A stretch of 64,000 nucleotides of DNA from JBBQVS01 sp963792705 (GCA_963792705.1 CAWBXD010000012.1:558001-622000); one strand, 5' to 3'. Numbered from the stretch's first letter, positions 35,209 to 44,205 are shown. The notes: a model not told the origin generated them from the sequence alone. Numbers and translations are program-made.

Positions 35209-36509
35209 GAAAGCGAGACAAGACTTCCATGTCAGATGCTCATCACAAAGCTCCTAACGCACAGCTACGACGTGAACGGGAGATACATGGTTGGACACAA
35301 AATTATGTTGCTACTCATATTGATACTAATCCATACACTATCTCGCGTTGGGAAAACGGAATTACATTCCCCAGTTCAAAATATCGTCTGAAGCTCTGCG
35401 AACTCTTTGAGAAAAGTCCAGCCGAGTTGGGACTGCTTCCATTATCTAAAGAGCGTCCGCAAGACGCTGTGACGCCTGATGAGAACGTTGTTTCCACTAC
35501 GCTGTATGACCCTGCTATCCCACATATACCTCATGCATTGTTTGGGCGTAACGAGATGCTTGTTACGCTCAAACAGCTTCTTTTAGACAAGCAACAGACA
35601 ACAGCACTAGCGATAAAAGGGCTACCCGGTGCAGGAAAAACAGCATTAGCGATTGTTTTAGCGCACGATGCGGGGGTTCGCGCTCAATTTTCTGATGGTA
35701 TTCTTTGGGCTACTCTAGGTCCTCATCCAGATGTGCGTGAGCTTCTGGGCCGTTGGGGAAAACTGCTTGGCTTTTCCTCGACATATCTACAAGAGCTTGC
35801 GACAGTAGATACGTTAAAAAAAGCTATCATAGGCGCAATCGGGACAAAGCATATATTGATTGTGATTGATGATGCGTGGACCGTTGAAGATACGTTTATC
35901 TTTCAAGTAGGAAATCCCTACTGTGCTCACCTGATTACGACGCAACAAGCTCGTGTCGCGCTAGACTGTGCAGATCATTCTGTCATCACAAACGAATTAT
36001 CAACACAGGAAGGCATAGCACTGCTGCTACAATTAGCATCGCTAAGCGAGAGCAAGACAAATGATGTACATCCATTGGTAAGCTCTGTCGGTGGACTTCC
36101 ACTTGCATTGACGCTGATGGGCCGCTACATCTATGCTGAAACATTTAGCAACCACAAGCGGCGTCTTTCTAACGCACTTGAACGACTGCATTCTGCTAAA
36201 GAGCGTCTTTCTCTGACGCAACCTCTGGACCCTACAGAGGGTATAAGTAGCCTTGTGGGGTCCACAACCTTTTCACTACAAAGTATTTTTAGCGTGAGTG
36301 ATGAGCATCTCTCACCGGAGGCACGTTCAGCCCTACGAGTGCTAGCAGTTTTTCCACCGAAGCCCAGTACGTTTCGGGAAGAGGATGCCCTTGCGATTGT
36401 CACTCCAAAAGCTCTTGACGAGCTAACTGATGCAAGCCTTATTGAGAGCCTGGGACAAGATGGTTACACCATGCACCCTGTCGTTGCTGATTATGCGAAA
36501 ACAGATTGA
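35205..36509 (+). CDS. HTH-XRE / NB-ARC protein lacking the TPR domain
   Basis: About 434 residues, a paralogue of the preceding gene: XRE domain (REREIHGWTQNYVATHIDTN, ISRWENG), NB-ARC with PHALFGRNEMLVTLKQLL, P-loop KGLPGAGKTALAIVLA, Walker B HILIVIDDAW and GGLPLALTLMGRYI, and the winged-helix part. It ends at HPVVADYAKTD, exactly where its neighbour continues into the TPR array, so the sensor half is missing. The ATG overlaps the upstream stop (ATGA). An upstream ATG at 35181 and a downstream one at 35229 are alternatives. It may be a truncated copy or an adaptor that co-assembles with the full-length protein. Confidence 0.85.
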   Translation: MRKRDKTSMSDAHHKAPNAQLRREREIHGWTQNYVATHIDTNPYTISRWENGITFPSSKYRLKLCELFEKSPAELGLLPLSKERPQDAVTPDENVVSTTLYDPAIPHIPHALFGRNEMLVTLKQLLLDKQQTTALAIKGLPGAGKTALAIVLAHDAGVRAQFSDGILWATLGPHPDVRELLGRWGKLLGFSSTYLQELATVDTLKKAIIGAIGTKHILIVIDDAWTVEDTFIFQVGNPYCAHLITTQQARVALDCADHSVITNELSTQEGIALLLQLASLSESKTNDVHPLVSSVGGLPLALTLMGRYIYAETFSNHKRRLSNALERLHSAKERLSLTQPLDPTEGISSLVGSTTFSLQSIFSVSDEHLSPEARSALRVLAVFPPKPSTFREEDALAIVTPKALDELTDASLIESLGQDGYTMHPVVADYAKTD

Positions 36510-36668
36510 TTGTACCATGTTAATCTACTCTGCTATATAAAGTAGGGGCATATTCAGGGTTATCCGTTCACAGCCAACTATGATATAATGGTTTCTGAAC
36601 ACTCGTTCTTAACTACTCTATTATTATTTATGCTACCTATTAGTCAACCAATCGTCAAATGACGATTT
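36510..36668. other. Intergenic region after the NB-ARC pair
   Basis: No gene seen. It holds an isolated extended -10 motif TGATATAAT (36581-36589) with no recognisable gene downstream before the repeat elements. The region up to the mutL start (37111) is otherwise filled with dispersed repeats. Confidence 0.35.
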
Positions 36669-36815
36669 TGTAGGAACCACATTGATGGCGTCCACGCCCA
36701 ATTCATTGGGCGAGATCATTCAAGAAAGATTGCGGATGCAACTCGCGCAATGAATTGCGCCTCGGACGCCATCAATGTGGTCCCTACGAAAACTATCAAT
36801 CGAGGATTGGCAGAC
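36669..36815. repeat. Dispersed inverted-repeat element, type B (copy 2)
   Basis: Arms TGTAGGAACCACATTGATGG and the complement ending GTGGTCCCTACG at 36788, about 24 bp each. Inside is a second inverted pair (CCAATTCATTGGGCGAG and CTCGCGCAATGAATTG). It is followed by ATCAATCGAGGATTGGCA, which also follows the type B copy at 58704 and defines a conserved 3' tail. Confidence 0.88.
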
Positions 36816-36911
36816 TACCTATATTGTAACAACCAGTTTCTCTCGTCCTGCTTACTAAACGATAGCCAATACGAACGTGATAATCGTGTTTAACAATAAG
36901 GAAATGCCGGT

Positions 36912-37078
36912 TGTAGGGACCGATTCAGCGCGTCCTTGTTCCCAATGGTGATAGTGACAGTGATTGAACTATTTCCCATGCCCCCGTTCTTGGTCGATAG
37001 GGGACATGGACGCGCTGAATCGGTCCCTACAAACAGCATATCCTACTCTTTTGTTAAATAAGATCATTGGTTCCTACA
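36912..37078. repeat. Dispersed inverted-repeat element, type A, 120-nt intergenic copy plus tail
   Basis: Arms TGTAGGGACCGATTCAGCG and complement, 36912-37031, exactly 120 nt. The interior is the reverse-complement relative of the copy inside the NB-ARC/TPR gene (34041-34160), sharing a segment reading CCCATTCTTGG-like and GGGGGCATG. It is followed by a 47-nt tail ending in a partial arm (GGTTCCTACA), as in the copy at 7834-7947. The tail ends 34 bp before the mutL start codon. Confidence 0.9.
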
Positions 37079-37111
37079 AATTTTTACTGCTTGCTTATGG
37101 AGTTCTCTATT

Positions 37112-39226
37112 ATGCCAATACGTCAACTCGCGCCCGATGTCGCGGCTAAAATTGCTGCTGGCGAGGTGGTCGAGCGGCCCGCCTCCGTTGTGAAAGAATT
37201 AATTGAGAATAGTATAGACGCGGGCGCGACACAGATTCGTGTTGACCTTGCACAGGGTGGTCTACAACTTATTCGCGTGACCGATAATGGCTCTGGTATT
37301 CCTGTCGATGAACTATCTCTTGCGCTCTCACGCCACGCGACAAGCAAAGTAGCGCAGATTGACGACTTGGAACACATTCACACGTTGGGGTTTCGGGGCG
37401 AAGCACTGGCAAGTCTTGCCGCCGTTGCTGAAGTTACCCTCCTTAGCCGTCAGCGTGGAGCAGAGCAAGGTGCTCAAATGCATGCAGCAAATGGACAGCT
37501 TTCAGAGATTACTACCGCAGCGTCATCAGAGGGTACTACGCTGACTGTGCGTAACCTCTTTAGCTCCGTTCCGGCGCGTCTCAAGTTTCTCAAGAGTCGC
37601 AATACTGAAGTTAGTCATTGTCACCACCTCCTGGAACAGTACGCGCTGGCCTATCCAGAAATTCGCTTTAGCGTCTTTAGCGATAGTAAACAAATCTTTT
37701 CCACTCTGGGCGATGGAAAACTTACCAGTGTGCTGATCGCAGTCTATGGTCTACAAATCGCGGACCAGATGATTCCTGCTGGCACACTTGTAGAACCGAA
37801 CTCCGCTGACGACTCCGAATATCCTGTTGTAACAGGGTATGTTAGTCGTCCTGCATGCTACAAAAGCACACGCCAGTTTATCTCCTTTTTTGTCAACCGA
37901 CGCTGGGTTTTGAGCCGCATGTTGACCTCTGCCGTTGAAGGTGCCTATCATTCGCTCTTATTGACAGGGAGGCACCCTATCGCTGTTATCAATATTCAAA
38001 TAGACCCTACACTACTTGATGTCAATGTTCACCCAGCTAAAACCGAAATTCGTTTTTTAAAAGAGCGTCGTGTTTTTGCTGCCGTCCTACGCGCAGTGCG
38101 TCAAGCTCTGCTCGAAGACCCCATGATGCCACAATGGAAGTCGCATGAGACCAACATTCAGGCGAGCAAAGCCGAAGAGAGCGAACCTGTGGATAACGAA
38201 GAGGTCGGGATCGATGTATCACGTCCTCTTGCCGATGAAGAGACGACAGATGACGAACTCCCACAGGATAATCCGTGGCTCACGGTGACAGAGGAGGAGA
38301 GCGGCACAAAACCACCTCCACCTGCGCGTCTATGGCAAAACCACATTCGTACTACGGAAAATGGACACAAGAAGCCTGTGGGGACCGATTCATCGCGTCC
38401 TATGGGTATATCAACGCCTGACGAGGACGCGATGAATTGGTCCCTACCAATATCGCGTGGTAACGAGGACGTGATGAATTGGTCCCTACACATGCCAAGT
38501 TCCGACGAGGACGTGATGAATCGGTCTCTACCAATGTCGCATTCGGATGAGAACGTGATAGATGATCGGTCCCCCCAGGTGGATACCGCACCATCTGTAC
38601 AACAAGATATGTTGCTGGGACAGACATATGAGCAACAGGCACGTCGGCTACCACGGCTGCGAGTTGTAGGGCAACTTTCGCAAAGCTATATTGTTACCGA
38701 GGGTGAGGATGGCATGTATCTCATCGACCAGCATGCGGCACACGAACGCATTTTGTTAGAGCGTATGGTGGCGGCGATGAAGGCGCGAACTCCCATCTCA
38801 CAACTACTGCTGACGCCAATGAATCTTCCACTCGCTCCCAGCGAACTAGAGGCCATAGAAGATCATCAACAGCAGTTGACACAAATTGGCTTCTCGTTTG
38901 AGATGGTCGAAAGCAACACGCTTTCGGTCCTTGCCGTACCAAGTATTCTTGTGAAACACATGAATATGCGTTCCTTGCATGAATTGCTCATCGAACTCAC
39001 AGCACAAGACAATCTTGGGCATACAGAGACATGGGAAGAACATGCGTTGGCAAATGTGGCCTGTAAAGCAGCAATCAAGGCTAACTACTTTCTAACGGTA
39101 AGTGAGATGCGTGAAATGATCGAGCAGTTAGAGCAGACAAAGGCACCCTATAGTTGCTGTCATGGTCGCCCGACGATGGTTCATTTTGGTCTGTCCGCGT
39201 TGGCACACGAGTTTGAGAGGCGGTAG
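37112..39226 (+). CDS. mutL: DNA mismatch repair protein MutL
   Basis: 704 residues. N-terminal GHKL ATPase: GEVVERPASVVKELIENSID, DNGSGI, LGFRGEALASLAAVAEV, GTTLTVRNLFSSVPAR. C-terminal dimerisation/endonuclease domain with DQHAAHERILLE (the metal-dependent nicking motif DQHA-x2-E-x4-E), ACKAAIKAN and CCHGRPTMVHF, so this is a nicking-type MutL. The linker (about residues 360-500) carries a repeat array (38377-38576) with four in-frame 14-residue units such as EDVMNWSLHMPSSD. ATG 37112 follows GGAG at 9 nt. The stop is 4 bp before priA. No mutS is in the window. Confidence 0.97.
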   Translation: MPIRQLAPDVAAKIAAGEVVERPASVVKELIENSIDAGATQIRVDLAQGGLQLIRVTDNGSGIPVDELSLALSRHATSKVAQIDDLEHIHTLGFRGEALASLAAVAEVTLLSRQRGAEQGAQMHAANGQLSEITTAASSEGTTLTVRNLFSSVPARLKFLKSRNTEVSHCHHLLEQYALAYPEIRFSVFSDSKQIFSTLGDGKLTSVLIAVYGLQIADQMIPAGTLVEPNSADDSEYPVVTGYVSRPACYKSTRQFISFFVNRRWVLSRMLTSAVEGAYHSLLLTGRHPIAVINIQIDPTLLDVNVHPAKTEIRFLKERRVFAAVLRAVRQALLEDPMMPQWKSHETNIQASKAEESEPVDNEEVGIDVSRPLADEETTDDELPQDNPWLTVTEEESGTKPPPPARLWQNHIRTTENGHKKPVGTDSSRPMGISTPDEDAMNWSLPISRGNEDVMNWSLHMPSSDEDVMNRSLPMSHSDENVIDDRSPQVDTAPSVQQDMLLGQTYEQQARRLPRLRVVGQLSQSYIVTEGEDGMYLIDQHAAHERILLERMVAAMKARTPISQLLLTPMNLPLAPSELEAIEDHQQQLTQIGFSFEMVESNTLSVLAVPSILVKHMNMRSLHELLIELTAQDNLGHTETWEEHALANVACKAAIKANYFLTVSEMREMIEQLEQTKAPYSCCHGRPTMVHFGLSALAHEFERR
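38377..38576. repeat. Type A repeat arms expanded as an in-frame tandem array in mutL
   Basis: One left arm (TGTGGGGACCGATTCATCGC) followed by four right-arm copies of the form GAGGACGTGATGAATTGGTC, spaced 42 nt apart, with the last degenerate. The frame is kept, giving four 14-residue units (EDAMNWSLPISRGN, EDVMNWSLHMPSSD, EDVMNRSLPMSHSD, then ENVIDDRS). This is the same family as the intergenic hairpins, here multiplied inside the MutL linker. Confidence 0.92.
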
Positions 39227-39230
39227 TAGC

Positions 39231-41840
39231 ATGCTTGCTAATATCCTAACATCCGCCGCTAGCTGGCACGCGGAACATCCCTTGCTGACCTATCTTGTAC
39301 CAGAGGAGTTTCAAGCCGACCTTCGTGCAGGTCAACTTGTTGCAATTCCTTATGGCGAACGGCTCGTAGAGGGGATCGTCTGGAACATTTCCGATGATGA
39401 AACTGGCATGCCAACATTCGAGAGCGACGACGAAGTGATACGTCCCCTACAGGCTATTCTTGACCTTGAACCCGCGCTCTTACCGCATCAACGCGACCTA
39501 GCGGAGTGGATGGCCGATTACTATGTCACCTCGCTTGCCTTTGTTGCTCTGATGATGCTCCCTCCTGGTCTCATGCAGCGTTCACAGGTCGTTTTACATC
39601 TCGCTACAGATGAAACTCTTATCGAGGCAAACGAGCAGACACCACGTACTCGCGCCTTGATTGGGATGCTGCTCGCTGAAGGAGAGCTAGATGTTGAGCG
39701 ACTTAAAGAGATGCTGGGGCCAAAACGGGCGAAGGAGTTGCTGAAAGAGGCATTAGAAAGTGGACTCATTCAACGCGATGCACAGCTTCATACGCCTCAA
39801 GCGAAGCCGCGTGTCCAACGTATTGTGCGCCTCATCGCACAGGGCGAGACACTTACAACATGGCGTCGGTCGGTAGAAGAGGTCGCGCAACGAGACATGG
39901 CACAGGCAGGTGCCATCGTGATTGCGCCAGATAATGTACGTCGCCGTCCTGGTGGCAAGGCTGGTATCAAACATGACACTGTGCATACATGGGCGATTCC
40001 AGGCGCAACGGCGACGTTGACGCTTTCAGAGGATGACAAGGAACGTCTTATTGCGCGTCGCCAGCTTGCAGCCGTTGACCTACTACAACAAGCTCCTGCG
40101 TCCGGTCAATACTGGACACCAGGGATGTTGTGTAAAGCGTGTGAGCTAACAGAGAAGCAGTTACAGCCACTTGTGCGCGAGCACATCATTCTGATAGAAA
40201 CAACAGAAGTACGACGCAATCCCTTCTTTGGACGCACAATTTCAGCATCAACTCCACTTCATTTGACACCCGATCAGCAGCAAGCGGTTGAGCATATTCT
40301 TGGCGATGCCTCACATCCCATTCTGCTTCACGGCGTCACGGGCAGTGGTAAAACCGAGGTCTATCTACAGGCACTTGCCGCGATTATCGCGCAAGGCAAA
40401 CGCGGCATTGTGCTTGTACCAGAGATCGCGCTTACAACACAAGCTGTACAGCGCGTGGCAGGGCGTTTTCCCGAACGTGTTGCCGTAATTCATAGCGAAC
40501 TGAGCGCAGGCGAGCGATATGACGAGTGGCGTCGTATTCGTGCTGGCAAGGTCGATGTGGTCATAGGTTCGCGCTCTGCCCTTTTCGCACCACTGCCCGA
40601 TCTTGGCATCATCATTTTAGACGAGGAACACGAGGCTGCCTACAAGCAAGGTGAACGCAGACCAACCTATCACGCGCGCATGAGTGCGCTCGTATTGGGA
40701 AAAATTCTTGGTATCCCCGTTGTATTGGGGAGTGCTACACCATCGGTTGAGACGTTTTATCGTGCGGAGCAGGGTGTATATCGGCTCGTGGAATTGCCTG
40801 GCCGCATTGGTGCATCGCTTCCGCCCGTCGAAATTATCGACCTGCGTACCGAATTGCATACAGGGAACACAAGCATTATCAGTCGCCGTTTACAAGAGGA
40901 ACTGGAAAACGTGTTGAGCAAGGGACAACAAGCTATTCTCTTCCTCAACCGCCGTGGCGCGGCAAGTTGTGTCTTGTGCCGTGACTGCGGCTTTGTCGCC
41001 ATCTGTGATCGGTGCGACATCCCCTTGACGTATCATTCTACCGAGCGTATTCTGCTTTGCCATTACTGCGGACAGAAAAGTAAGATGTTGCAATTCTGCC
41101 CGACCTGCAATAGTTCGGGTATACGTTATTTTGGTTTGGGGACAGAAAAGGTGCAGGACACGATACAGAAAAGCTTTCCAGAGGCACGGCTTCTGCGCTG
41201 GGACAAAGATACCGCACGGAACCGTAAGGCTCATGAGCAACTTTTGGACCGCTTTGCCAGTCGTGAGGCCGATATTATGATCGGCACACAGATGATTGCG
41301 AAAGGGCTTGACCTGCCGGGGGTAACGTTGGTCGGTGTCGTCTCGGCAGATATCGCGCTCAACCTGCCTGACTACTCATCACCGGAACGCGCCTTTACTC
41401 TACTTACACAGGTTGCGGGTCGTGCCGGACGTGGTGCTGAAGCTGGCAAAGTGATTATCCAGACCTTTAACCCACAGCATTTTTGCATTGATGCCGCCTC
41501 GCGTCACGACTATCATGAATTTTATAAGGCTGAAATCGAGGCGCGGCAACGCTACGGCTATCCTCCATTCCGCCAATTTGTCAAGTTTACTTACAGTCAC
41601 GAAAACCGCCATCGTTGCCAGAACGAAGCATTGCTTTTAGCAGAGCGGCTTAACGAATGGATTACGCGCCTGCAACTGCCCAACACCGATATCGTCGGTC
41701 CCGCCCCCGCTATGATGGAGCGTATTCGCAGCAAATATCGCTGGCAACTCATCGCACGCGGTCCCGATCTGCACCGCCTTCTGCGCGTCGTCGATGCCCC
41801 CGATTGGGAAATTGACATTGACCCGGTGAGTACTGTATGA
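39231..41840 (+). CDS. priA: Primosomal protein N' (PriA helicase)
   Basis: 869 residues. N-terminal 3' DNA-binding and winged-helix regions, then a superfamily 2 helicase: Walker A GVTGSGKTEVYLQAL, LVPEIALT, Walker B-like IILDEEHEAAYKQ, VLGSATPSVET. The two zinc clusters are present: CVLCRDCGF, CDRC, CHYCG and CPTC. Then GTEKVQDTI, DIMIGTQMIAKGLDLPGVTLV and QVAGRAGRG. PriA restarts stalled replication forks. ATG 39231 follows GAGAGGCGG and lies 4 bp after mutL; the longer frame overlaps mutL. The pair forms a DNA-maintenance operon. Confidence 0.97.
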   Translation: MLANILTSAASWHAEHPLLTYLVPEEFQADLRAGQLVAIPYGERLVEGIVWNISDDETGMPTFESDDEVIRPLQAILDLEPALLPHQRDLAEWMADYYVTSLAFVALMMLPPGLMQRSQVVLHLATDETLIEANEQTPRTRALIGMLLAEGELDVERLKEMLGPKRAKELLKEALESGLIQRDAQLHTPQAKPRVQRIVRLIAQGETLTTWRRSVEEVAQRDMAQAGAIVIAPDNVRRRPGGKAGIKHDTVHTWAIPGATATLTLSEDDKERLIARRQLAAVDLLQQAPASGQYWTPGMLCKACELTEKQLQPLVREHIILIETTEVRRNPFFGRTISASTPLHLTPDQQQAVEHILGDASHPILLHGVTGSGKTEVYLQALAAIIAQGKRGIVLVPEIALTTQAVQRVAGRFPERVAVIHSELSAGERYDEWRRIRAGKVDVVIGSRSALFAPLPDLGIIILDEEHEAAYKQGERRPTYHARMSALVLGKILGIPVVLGSATPSVETFYRAEQGVYRLVELPGRIGASLPPVEIIDLRTELHTGNTSIISRRLQEELENVLSKGQQAILFLNRRGAASCVLCRDCGFVAICDRCDIPLTYHSTERILLCHYCGQKSKMLQFCPTCNSSGIRYFGLGTEKVQDTIQKSFPEARLLRWDKDTARNRKAHEQLLDRFASREADIMIGTQMIAKGLDLPGVTLVGVVSADIALNLPDYSSPERAFTLLTQVAGRAGRGAEAGKVIIQTFNPQHFCIDAASRHDYHEFYKAEIEARQRYGYPPFRQFVKFTYSHENRHRCQNEALLLAERLNEWITRLQLPNTDIVGPAPAMMERIRSKYRWQLIARGPDLHRLLRVVDAPDWEIDIDPVSTV

Positions 41841-41863
41841 CAACTCCACAAAGGGACTGATGA

Positions 41864-41894
41864 TGCGCTCTATTAGCTGACAAAATAGAGCGCA
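41864..41894. terminator. Hairpin terminator between priA and the convergent gene
   Basis: Perfect 11-bp arms (TGCGCTCTATT and AATAGAGCGCA) with a 9-nt loop, 24 bases after the priA stop codon. Confidence 0.7.
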
Positions 41895-41915
41895 GTAACT
41901 AACACACAATCCCGT

Positions 41916-42776
41916 TTAAAAAAGTGTTGTACGTGGCAGCCCTGGTCCTAAGACGAGCATGTAGAAAAGTAAGGCAAGAATGCCTAACACAATCCAAAAC
42001 AGGCTACGTTGTGGAACGAGCGCAATTTCTGGTGTATTTGTACGCACTCTGCGCGTAAAAGCATTAATCCACAAAAGCCAGATAGTTCCACCAAAGGATG
42101 ATGCGGCGGCAGAAATAAGGATGAGTGTCGGACTGGTTGGATTAAGTACGCCAGCAAGTGTGTTTGCCGCGCTACCTGCAAGATAGGCTGTGAGTGTAAG
42201 TGCTAACCCTCTTCGCCCACGTAGACGTGTATCGCGCCCAAGAAATGGATCAATATTGCGTATGCCCCAAAAGAGTCCAATGAACGAGATAAGAACTCCA
42301 AGGATAGTAAGCCCAAGCTGCCAGAGAAAAACGTTTGGCAGTCCTTGAACGAAATCATTCCAATCCCCAATTCCTAAAAATGTAAGGACCATCAGGTAGC
42401 CACCAGGAATAAGTAGATTATTCGTAGCGAGAAGCCAGAGGAAAAAGCGTGTTGCGGGTGCCTTAATAGCGGTCGCCCGTAGAATACCTATCGCAACACA
42501 TGCTAGAACGAGATTTGCTACACAGCCTGCGGCGGAGACAACACGTACTTTCCATGCTGGAATGCCAACAAAGCTCACTTCTAAGTCTACAGACGTGACG
42601 CGTTGCACATGTAAGCCAACTAAAATGGCTGCTAGACCGTGTCCTAATGCTTCATGAGCGATAGTGCTAACGAGGTATGTAACAACAGCAATCGCGATAA
42701 CAGTCACTATATCGACACGTGCGAAAGTAGTAAGAGGAAGCGATGACTCCGAGGCGTTAACTGACGATGTACTCAC
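41916..42776 (-). CDS. Multi-pass membrane protein with HE..GH motif
   Basis: 286 residues, about seven hydrophobic segments. Near residue 40 it has IAHEALGHGLAAILVG, and later NNLLIPGGY. This resembles site-2 protease/M50-type membrane metallopeptidases, but the spacing is HE-x3-H rather than the canonical HE-x2-H, so peptidase activity is doubtful. Related proteins are mostly annotated as hypothetical. It starts at GTG 42776 with GGAG about 11 nt upstream. Stand-alone gene convergent with priA. Confidence 0.65.
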   Translation of the reverse strand: MSTSSVNASESSLPLTTFARVDIVTVIAIAVVTYLVSTIAHEALGHGLAAILVGLHVQRVTSVDLEVSFVGIPAWKVRVVSAAGCVANLVLACVAIGILRATAIKAPATRFFLWLLATNNLLIPGGYLMVLTFLGIGDWNDFVQGLPNVFLWQLGLTILGVLISFIGLFWGIRNIDPFLGRDTRLRGRRGLALTLTAYLAGSAANTLAGVLNPTSPTLILISAAASSFGGTIWLLWINAFTRRVRTNTPEIALVPQRSLFWIVLGILALLFYMLVLGPGLPRTTLF

Positions 42777-43105
42777 GTATGTTGTACTCCATTCTGTAGA
42801 TGCTTGGCTCTAAGCTATTTGGCAGAAGTGTAACACGGGAAAGTTGAGTGGAACAGTAACGAATTACCTATTGTTACCTATGTCTTTTGGCACATTTTCT
42901 TTTTTCTAGGAATTGTGTTCAGACATATCGCTACTATTTGATGTGATACTATTACAACTGAAATTGGTTGAGGAGCCGCCGACCTAAAATGTGAAATAGT
43001 TCACACCCATAATTCGTGTGTCTCGCCGTTCACTTAGCATAATAGAAATACAAATTGATATAGTAACACAATTTCTTTCTACAATGCATGAGGAGAACGT
43101 ATCTA
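42777..43105. other. Intergenic region before the Tat-exported protein
   Basis: About 330 bases, divergent promoter region. A candidate promoter is TTGATA (43055-43060) with TACAAT (43080-43085) at 19-bp spacing, 20 bp before the next ATG. A ribosome site GAGGAG (43090-43097) serves that gene. Nothing else recognised. Confidence 0.35.
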
Positions 43106-44149
43106 ATGGATATACAGAAACAGCTTAATCGACGTGACTTTTTCAAAGTAGCGGGGGCAGCCGGACTCGCTAGTATGGCGTTCGCAGGAGGTATGACATC
43201 GCCTACGTTCGCCAGTGCGCGAACAAGTGCCGCAAATCCTGCCATTACCGATCTCTTCTTTTATGACTCATCTATAGGTCGTGGGGAGTTTTACGGCACG
43301 GATGGCCTGGGTCACATCAATCACCTGAGGACCTATAGTACGCTCTCGAAAAACTTAACGCAGATTCTCTCAGGTCCATTCTTATTCGGTAGTCCTTATG
43401 ATGGCATGCTCTTTTATGATAAAGCTCAAGGTACTGGCACGCTATATGCTGCTGGCCGAGATGGTAGCCTCGACCTCATTAACCGTCAAACAGGATGGCG
43501 TAAAACGTGGACGCACATTGTCAACGGACACTTCACAGAAAATGGTACCATTAACAGTAACTTCGATGGCCTCCTCTTCTACGAAGGAAGTACTGGTGTG
43601 AGTGAGTTCTATAGCATGGATGGCGTGGGACATATGCAATTGCTCAAGCATGACATATGGAGTAAAGGCTGGACAAAGATTATTGGCGGTCCTTTTGCCT
43701 TCAATCCAAGTCATCGGACGACTGGTCTGTTCTTCTACAATCAAGCGGAGGGCGTCGGCGAGTTTTATGGTACTGATGGCTTTGGCGGCGTCTACCTACT
43801 CAAACGTCACGCAGGTCTCCGCAGGACCTGGACGACGATTATTACCACACCTTTTGGCTTGCTCTTTTACGATGCCAGTAGCGGCGTGAGCGAGTTCTAT
43901 CGTACAGATGGGCAGGGTGGGCTGCATCTGCAAAAGCACGACACATGGAGTAGAGGCTGGACACATATCGTCTCGTCGGAACAATTCGTGGTTGGTAGTC
44001 CTGTTGGGGGCTTGCTTTTCTACAATAGCAACACTGGTACGAGTGCGTTCTACCGCTACAGCGATACAAAGGGTAGTATAAGCTTGATACACCATGATAC
44101 TTGGCGTAAAGGTTGGACAAGTATACTTGAAAACTCCGTAGACCAATAA
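43106..44149 (+). CDS. Tat-exported protein with six propeller-like repeats
   Basis: 347 residues. The N-terminus has a twin-arginine signal (NRRDFFKVAGAAGLASMAFA), and its frame contains six repeats of 45-55 residues with the pattern LFFYD..G.GEFY.TDG.G.I.LL......WT.IV.GPF. Examples are LLFYEGSTGVSEFYSMDGVG and LLFYDASSGVSEFYRTDGQG. Such repeats suggest a six-bladed beta-propeller or tachylectin-like fold, possibly binding glycans or surfaces. No catalytic residues were recognised. ATG 43106 is preceded by GAGGAGAAC; the ATG 18 nt upstream overlaps this ribosome site. Export by Tat implies folding before secretion. Confidence 0.82.
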   Translation: MDIQKQLNRRDFFKVAGAAGLASMAFAGGMTSPTFASARTSAANPAITDLFFYDSSIGRGEFYGTDGLGHINHLRTYSTLSKNLTQILSGPFLFGSPYDGMLFYDKAQGTGTLYAAGRDGSLDLINRQTGWRKTWTHIVNGHFTENGTINSNFDGLLFYEGSTGVSEFYSMDGVGHMQLLKHDIWSKGWTKIIGGPFAFNPSHRTTGLFFYNQAEGVGEFYGTDGFGGVYLLKRHAGLRRTWTTIITTPFGLLFYDASSGVSEFYRTDGQGGLHLQKHDTWSRGWTHIVSSEQFVVGSPVGGLLFYNSNTGTSAFYRYSDTKGSISLIHHDTWRKGWTSILENSVDQ

Positions 44150-44151
44150 CA

Positions 44152-44203
44152 TTATGGTTCATGCTGCCTCGAATGCATGCGTTCGAGGCAACATGAACCA
44201 TAA
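44152..44203. terminator. Bidirectional hairpin between convergent genes
   Basis: Arms of about 22 bp (TTATGGTTCATG plus GCCTCGAA, with a small internal mismatch), loop of 8 nt. It begins 3 bases after the stop of the Tat protein and ends 2 bases before the stop of the minus-strand gene. Confidence 0.75.
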
Positions 44204-44205
44204 CG

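Noticed and set aside
36964..37149. Short frame across the repeat upstream of mutL
   Set aside because: Created by the open reading frames of the dispersed repeat arms and overlapping mutL; no ribosome site.
38377..38576. Regularly spaced repeats that could suggest a CRISPR array
   Set aside because: The units are 42 nt apart with short, low-diversity gaps, lie in frame inside mutL, and match hairpin arms elsewhere. No cas genes are present.
41916..42776. Active site-2 protease (M50)
   Set aside because: The motif spacing is HE-x3-H, not HE-x2-H, and the second-site Asp motif was not found, so it is listed only as a membrane protein.
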